64,000 nucleotides of DNA from Lumbricus terrestris. Taxonomy: Eukaryota > Annelida > Clitellata > Crassiclitellata > Lumbricidae. Each line of letters starts with the position of its first letter. The stretch's first letter is position 1. The stretch covers positions 1,572,584-1,636,583 of the forward strand of contig OX457053.1 of the NCBI GenBank assembly GCA_949752735.1, read 5' to 3'. A program made the translations under genes and the position numbers. The notes under the pieces are model-generated. The model was not told where the DNA came from and ran no database searches. It was given only the letters and a program-made list of their open reading frames with translations. Shown piece by piece: positions 56,360 through 64,000 of the stretch.

Positions 56360-58080
56360 TGAAGAAATAAGTAAAATAAGCATTTCAAGTTAATCTACGA
56401 TTCTTAATACACGGAATTTAAGCATGATCTTATGCAATGCATGGCAACAAAGCAGGAAACATATTATAATTGTAGAAAATGATGCGTTAAATTTTGGAGA
56501 TGCATCTGAAATTGCCTTGACCTAATTTTTATATCATTCTGAATTAATCCACGAGCACTCTAATCTAGAACTTAATTGTTTTTAATAGCGCATTGTTTGC
56601 CTTTCATTCCTCTGGGTTTGCAAATGTCAGCGCTGGTATAAAGCATGGGGGCTAACATGAAGTAGCTTACTTAAAAGGGGTATGTGAGGGCGGTAGTCTA
56701 TAAATTAATTATAGACTATAATTATGCAGCCATTAATGATTAAAGGCTGTCATTTCTTTTATCCGTAACCGAGTTTTTAACCTCTGTATACCTGAGCGTG
56801 CATGCAACCAGTCCACTTCCCCATTGTCTGTTCCTCTCGCAGATAGTCACATGTAAATGTGGCATTTATTTTATTAAGGTTCGCTAAGGTCGCTGTAGGA
56901 TCCCAGTGTTTTCAACGTTTTTCTAGGATGTCGGAGATTTTTACTCTCGTCTTATAAATGCTTAATAAGTACCGGTAATTGTCTAACACACTAGCCCGAT
57001 CTCGTCGTAATCGAGGGACAATCACGACTGCACAAAAATTATATAGCCTGTATACAAGAAACATTCACATTTTCCTCTAGCAAGTATTTCAGTCGATGGC
57101 TCCGTGAAGAACCACGAGACATGGATTTGTTTCAACCAGCAAACCAATCAATCAATAAATCACTCAATAAGAAATTTCAAAGCGCCCTTTCAAGGTGCCT
57201 ACACTTGTGTTTCGCCCGATGGCACAGTACGAAATCAAATTAATGTAGCCTATCTAAGCGTGTTCTGTGCGAATTAGCCTAAATAAAAATCTCTTCTTGT
57301 AGGCAAGAGCGCCTCACGGTCGGCTTTCCGATTTCATATCCATTCCGGATTCATGAAAATCAGTTTTAGGCCTAATAATAGTTGAATTTTCTAAGACGAG
57401 AGTTTGCTTTTGAATACACTGAACATTTCTTTAAAAATATTCCTTTATTAATGAACATGAACGAAGCGCTGAAATTAAAACGAAACTGAACATTAACCAT
57501 GCATCTCATTTAAACACAGTTTCTCCACTGTAGGACAATAATTGAGCATACATGTACATCACTTGCTGTTTAGAGTGTGGCCCAATGTTGAATAGCCTAT
57601 ATCTAACATAACCAGTTCACTTGCAAGACACTTGAAAATGTGCGCGAATTATTTAGTTCTCGAAGACTTAGCTTCCTTTAGAAGTGAGAAATCCTGAGAT
57701 AATGAATGAAGAAATTATTCAGAAAACGAAGTCATTGAAAATGTCATAGAGTTTTACAGCGTAACTATAGGTCACTTCTTGCGATAGGCCTAAGTGCATC
57801 AATGGCCTTCAAGGCCTTGAACTCATCTCAAACAAGAACAAAACTTGAATTGCTGATCTCTCTAATGGCATAAAATCATTAATGGGCGTTCAGTGGATTC
57901 TAGGCAGCAATATAGGATATTCAAAGCCACAAGGATGGTGGTGGACCTAGCAAATCCTAAACGCTGCCATGTAGCTATCACCGATCATCCAGTTTTACAG
58001 TATACTTGGCATAATAATACTTGAATAGCTTGAAAGCTCTGTAAGGCTAAAAAACCTCTAAACCGTTGAATAATTAATTA
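56360..58080. other. intergenic stretch downstream of L3, nothing recognised
   Basis: AT-rich and without repeat structure apart from a partial caaagcgccctttcaaggtgcc SINE/LINE-tail word near 57178-57200. Confidence 0.4.
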
Positions 58081-58192
58081 AAAACAAACAGTTCACTCAA
58101 AAGAAGACAATGATACTGTAAGGCAACAATTTTTAACTACGTGCTTTGTAATGGTGGGGTCTAAAGTTAAACTCTTTTCAAAACAATTGTCA

Positions 58193-62308
<4,116 letters not shown>

Positions 62309-62319
62309 CTAAATGCATA

Positions 62320-62939
62320 TCGGTAACTTGACCAAGCCTGATTAACTTTAAGCAAGTCAAAACGTAAATGTAGGTTAAGTAAGCCTATACATTGTCAAAT
62401 AACCATTATTTAAAACTGCCAATTTCAAAATTTTACATCCCAAAGGCACCTTTTTATATAATTTTCCTAATCAGGGTTAGCTATTATAGGGAAATCGGGT
62501 AATTTAAAAAACAACACGTAGGCTATAAATCTGAATTTTATCATCGCGACATCAGTTTATAGTTGAAAGGTGAAGGACGAATGTGCATAGAGCTAAAAAC
62601 AGATTGGAGTTTATTACATTATCATATTAAGCTGTAGAAGACCAGTGGCCATAACACCCAGGGTGTCCATAACCCCCCGGGTGACCCTACACCCAGTGCG
62701 CATCCAGATGAGATTGGTAACTCGAAAACCAAAGAGGCGGAATAAACCTCTTTCTTTTGTCCCTTATGTCGGTGCTATAGGCCATATTCATTTTACAAAT
62801 AAGATAAATAATAGAATGAATAGTCTAATATCTTTTCTTTAATTAAACGCCTGCAAGAAGCACTGTGCTTTACATTTACAAGTTATGCAGTAATTTTAAT
62901 TAGACTTAACTACTAACTGAACAGACAGCTTTTAATTAT
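62320..62939. other. L3 intron sequence, nothing recognised
   Basis: Contains two neighbouring ccataacaccc / ccataacccccc-type words near 62649-62682. No exon recognised. Confidence 0.35.
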
Positions 62940-63030
62940 ACGGCGCTAATAGCAGCCTACAAAGCAAATCCGAACTCACTACCTCTCGCACTCTACGCCA
63001 GCGTGTTATCCATTGCGCTACCGGGCCCTT
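62940..63030 (-). mobile_element. tRNA-derived SINE, family 2 (5' part, copy 3)
   Basis: Minus strand begins GGGCCCGGTAGCGCAATGGA, continues to GTGAGTTCGGATT and TTTGTAGGCTGC, the same order as at 58452. Confidence 0.65.
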
Positions 63031-63071
63031 CTCTTAAATAATATACCCTTGTCTTTTCCTATGAAACTCAG

Positions 63072-63480
63072 GCCCGGTTTAACCACTAGGCGAACTAGGC
63101 GGCCGCCTAGGGCGGCAAATTTCTGGGGCGGCAGCCGCGGCACTAAAAGTTTTTAATTTTTAGTTAATTTATATTAATATTTAAAGTTTTATTGCAATAT
63201 ATTACATTTTATTTTTCCCGCTAGATGAAACGAATTGCATAGTATAAATTTGATCACTAGTTTACTTACTTACGCTATAGGAAATAACGCCACATTCGGT
63301 GACGTCATTTCGAAATCAAAATCTGGCGTGTAAATATAACATAAATATTGAAAATTGAAAATAAATTAAATATTTGAAATTCGATTGTCGTCGACTGGCT
63401 ACTTAAATACTTTAGGTAAGATATTTAGTTTTACTTTTTTACAAATGTAAATAAATGTAATGTAATGTAAATGTAGGCTA
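63072..63480. mobile_element. hAT-like element end, partner not found
   Basis: caggcccggtttaaccactaggcgaactaggcggccgcctagggcggcaaat begins CAGG and contains a palindromic cgcctagggcgg core seen at ends of hAT-type transposons. The other end is not recognised. Confidence 0.35.
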
Positions 63481-63489
63481 ATCGCATAT

Positions 63490-63636
63490 TTATACAGCGG
63501 CTGTCTTATGGCCTCGACCCTGAGGGTGAGATCCTTCACCACCGCTACTCCACGTTTATATTGCGACCGAGCCACCCGCAGTAAAGATCCGAGAAATTAA
63601 TCTCTGATAAACCGACCGACCGGGAATCGAACCCGG
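63490..63636 (-). mobile_element. tRNA-related SINE fragment
   Basis: Minus strand contains GGGTTCGATTCCCGG (perfect B box) followed by a body ending near tataaatatg. The A box side is cut by the fold-back element at 63637. Confidence 0.5.
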
Positions 63637-64000
63637 GCCGCCGGTGTCGCGTGACAGAGTCTCCACCCTAAAAGTCTCCCCCCGGAGACTTTATTTCGAA
63701 ACAGATTCTCCTCCCGGAGAATCTGTTCTAGAATAAATTCGCCCCCGGAGACTATATTCTGAAATAAAGTCTCCGTGGGAGAGAGAATATTCCCGCCGTC
63801 CACGAAATAAAGTCTCCTCCGTTCAGCGCAAAATTGGCTACAGTTGCATCAAATTTAGATACGAGCAGGTTAAACGGTTAGTTTACGTTGCCAGATTATA
63901 TAACAAAAAACATATAATACTTTTTTACTTCAGAAAATTTCTTCCAATACAGAGTTTCAGCCAGGGGGAGACTCTGTTTCGGGCGGAGACTTTGTTTCGG
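63637..64000. mobile_element. fold-back element, ggagactttatttcg family (copy 2, cut by window end)
   Basis: Aligns over its whole length with 13195-13545: ggtgtcgcgtgacagagtctcc, then alternating ggagactttatttcg units and complements, ttgcatcaaatt, ttccaatacagagtttcagcc and gggagactctgtttcggg. It interrupts a SINE. Confidence 0.75.

Overview
This window looks like genomic DNA of an invertebrate deuterostome, most likely an echinoderm. It is a typical metazoan accessory region: small exons with GT/AG borders in large introns, many mobile elements and microsatellites, and the TAGGCCTA-rich word use I associate with echinoderm genomes. The species call is an inference. All exon models were assembled by eye from splice signals, reading phase and domain motifs.

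Main content: three minus-strand genes in a head-to-tail cluster encode C-type-lectin-like (CTLD) or related membrane receptors. Gene L1 (53066 to 13801) is complete in eight phase-consistent exons: signal peptide, two CTLDs, Ser/Thr stalk, transmembrane helix and a cytoplasmic tail with YTEL, SLYEEI and YEEV motifs, 423 codons in all. Gene L2 (8657 to 1191, continuing off the left edge) is a close paralog with the same exon layout, shared intron sequence and a shared upstream block. Gene L3 (62308 to 58193, 5' part off the right edge) supplies two stalk exons, a transmembrane exon and two tail exons. The first tail exon is an in-phase cassette with ITIM-like and YxN motifs; the second is ITAM-like and homologous to the L1 tail.

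Nested in L1 intron 1 is a THAP-domain gene (47244 to about 45325, minus). Its second exon is split by a fold-back transposon made of 15-bp subrepeats and flanked by a GTTCATCAC duplication, and an LTR retrotransposon sits less than 60 bp upstream of its start codon.

Mobile elements: a Ty3/Gypsy-type element at 29651-36691 (complete LTRs, CTACT target duplication) has the rare gag-PR-INT-RT-RH order of Gmr1-like elements. A Mag-like Gypsy element with the usual RT-RH-INT order lies at 47301-52019. There are also two full-length non-autonomous Helitrons and one further Helitron end, a hAT-type element with a perfect 8-bp duplication and a second transposon nested in it, a hAT MITE, a 5'-truncated RTE LINE with an 11-bp duplication, a restriction-like-endonuclease LINE fragment, CR1-like LINE tails, tRNA-derived SINEs, a decayed Tc1/mariner fragment and several TU-like fold-back elements. 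Long trinucleotide and tetranucleotide arrays explain most of the homopolymeric open frames.
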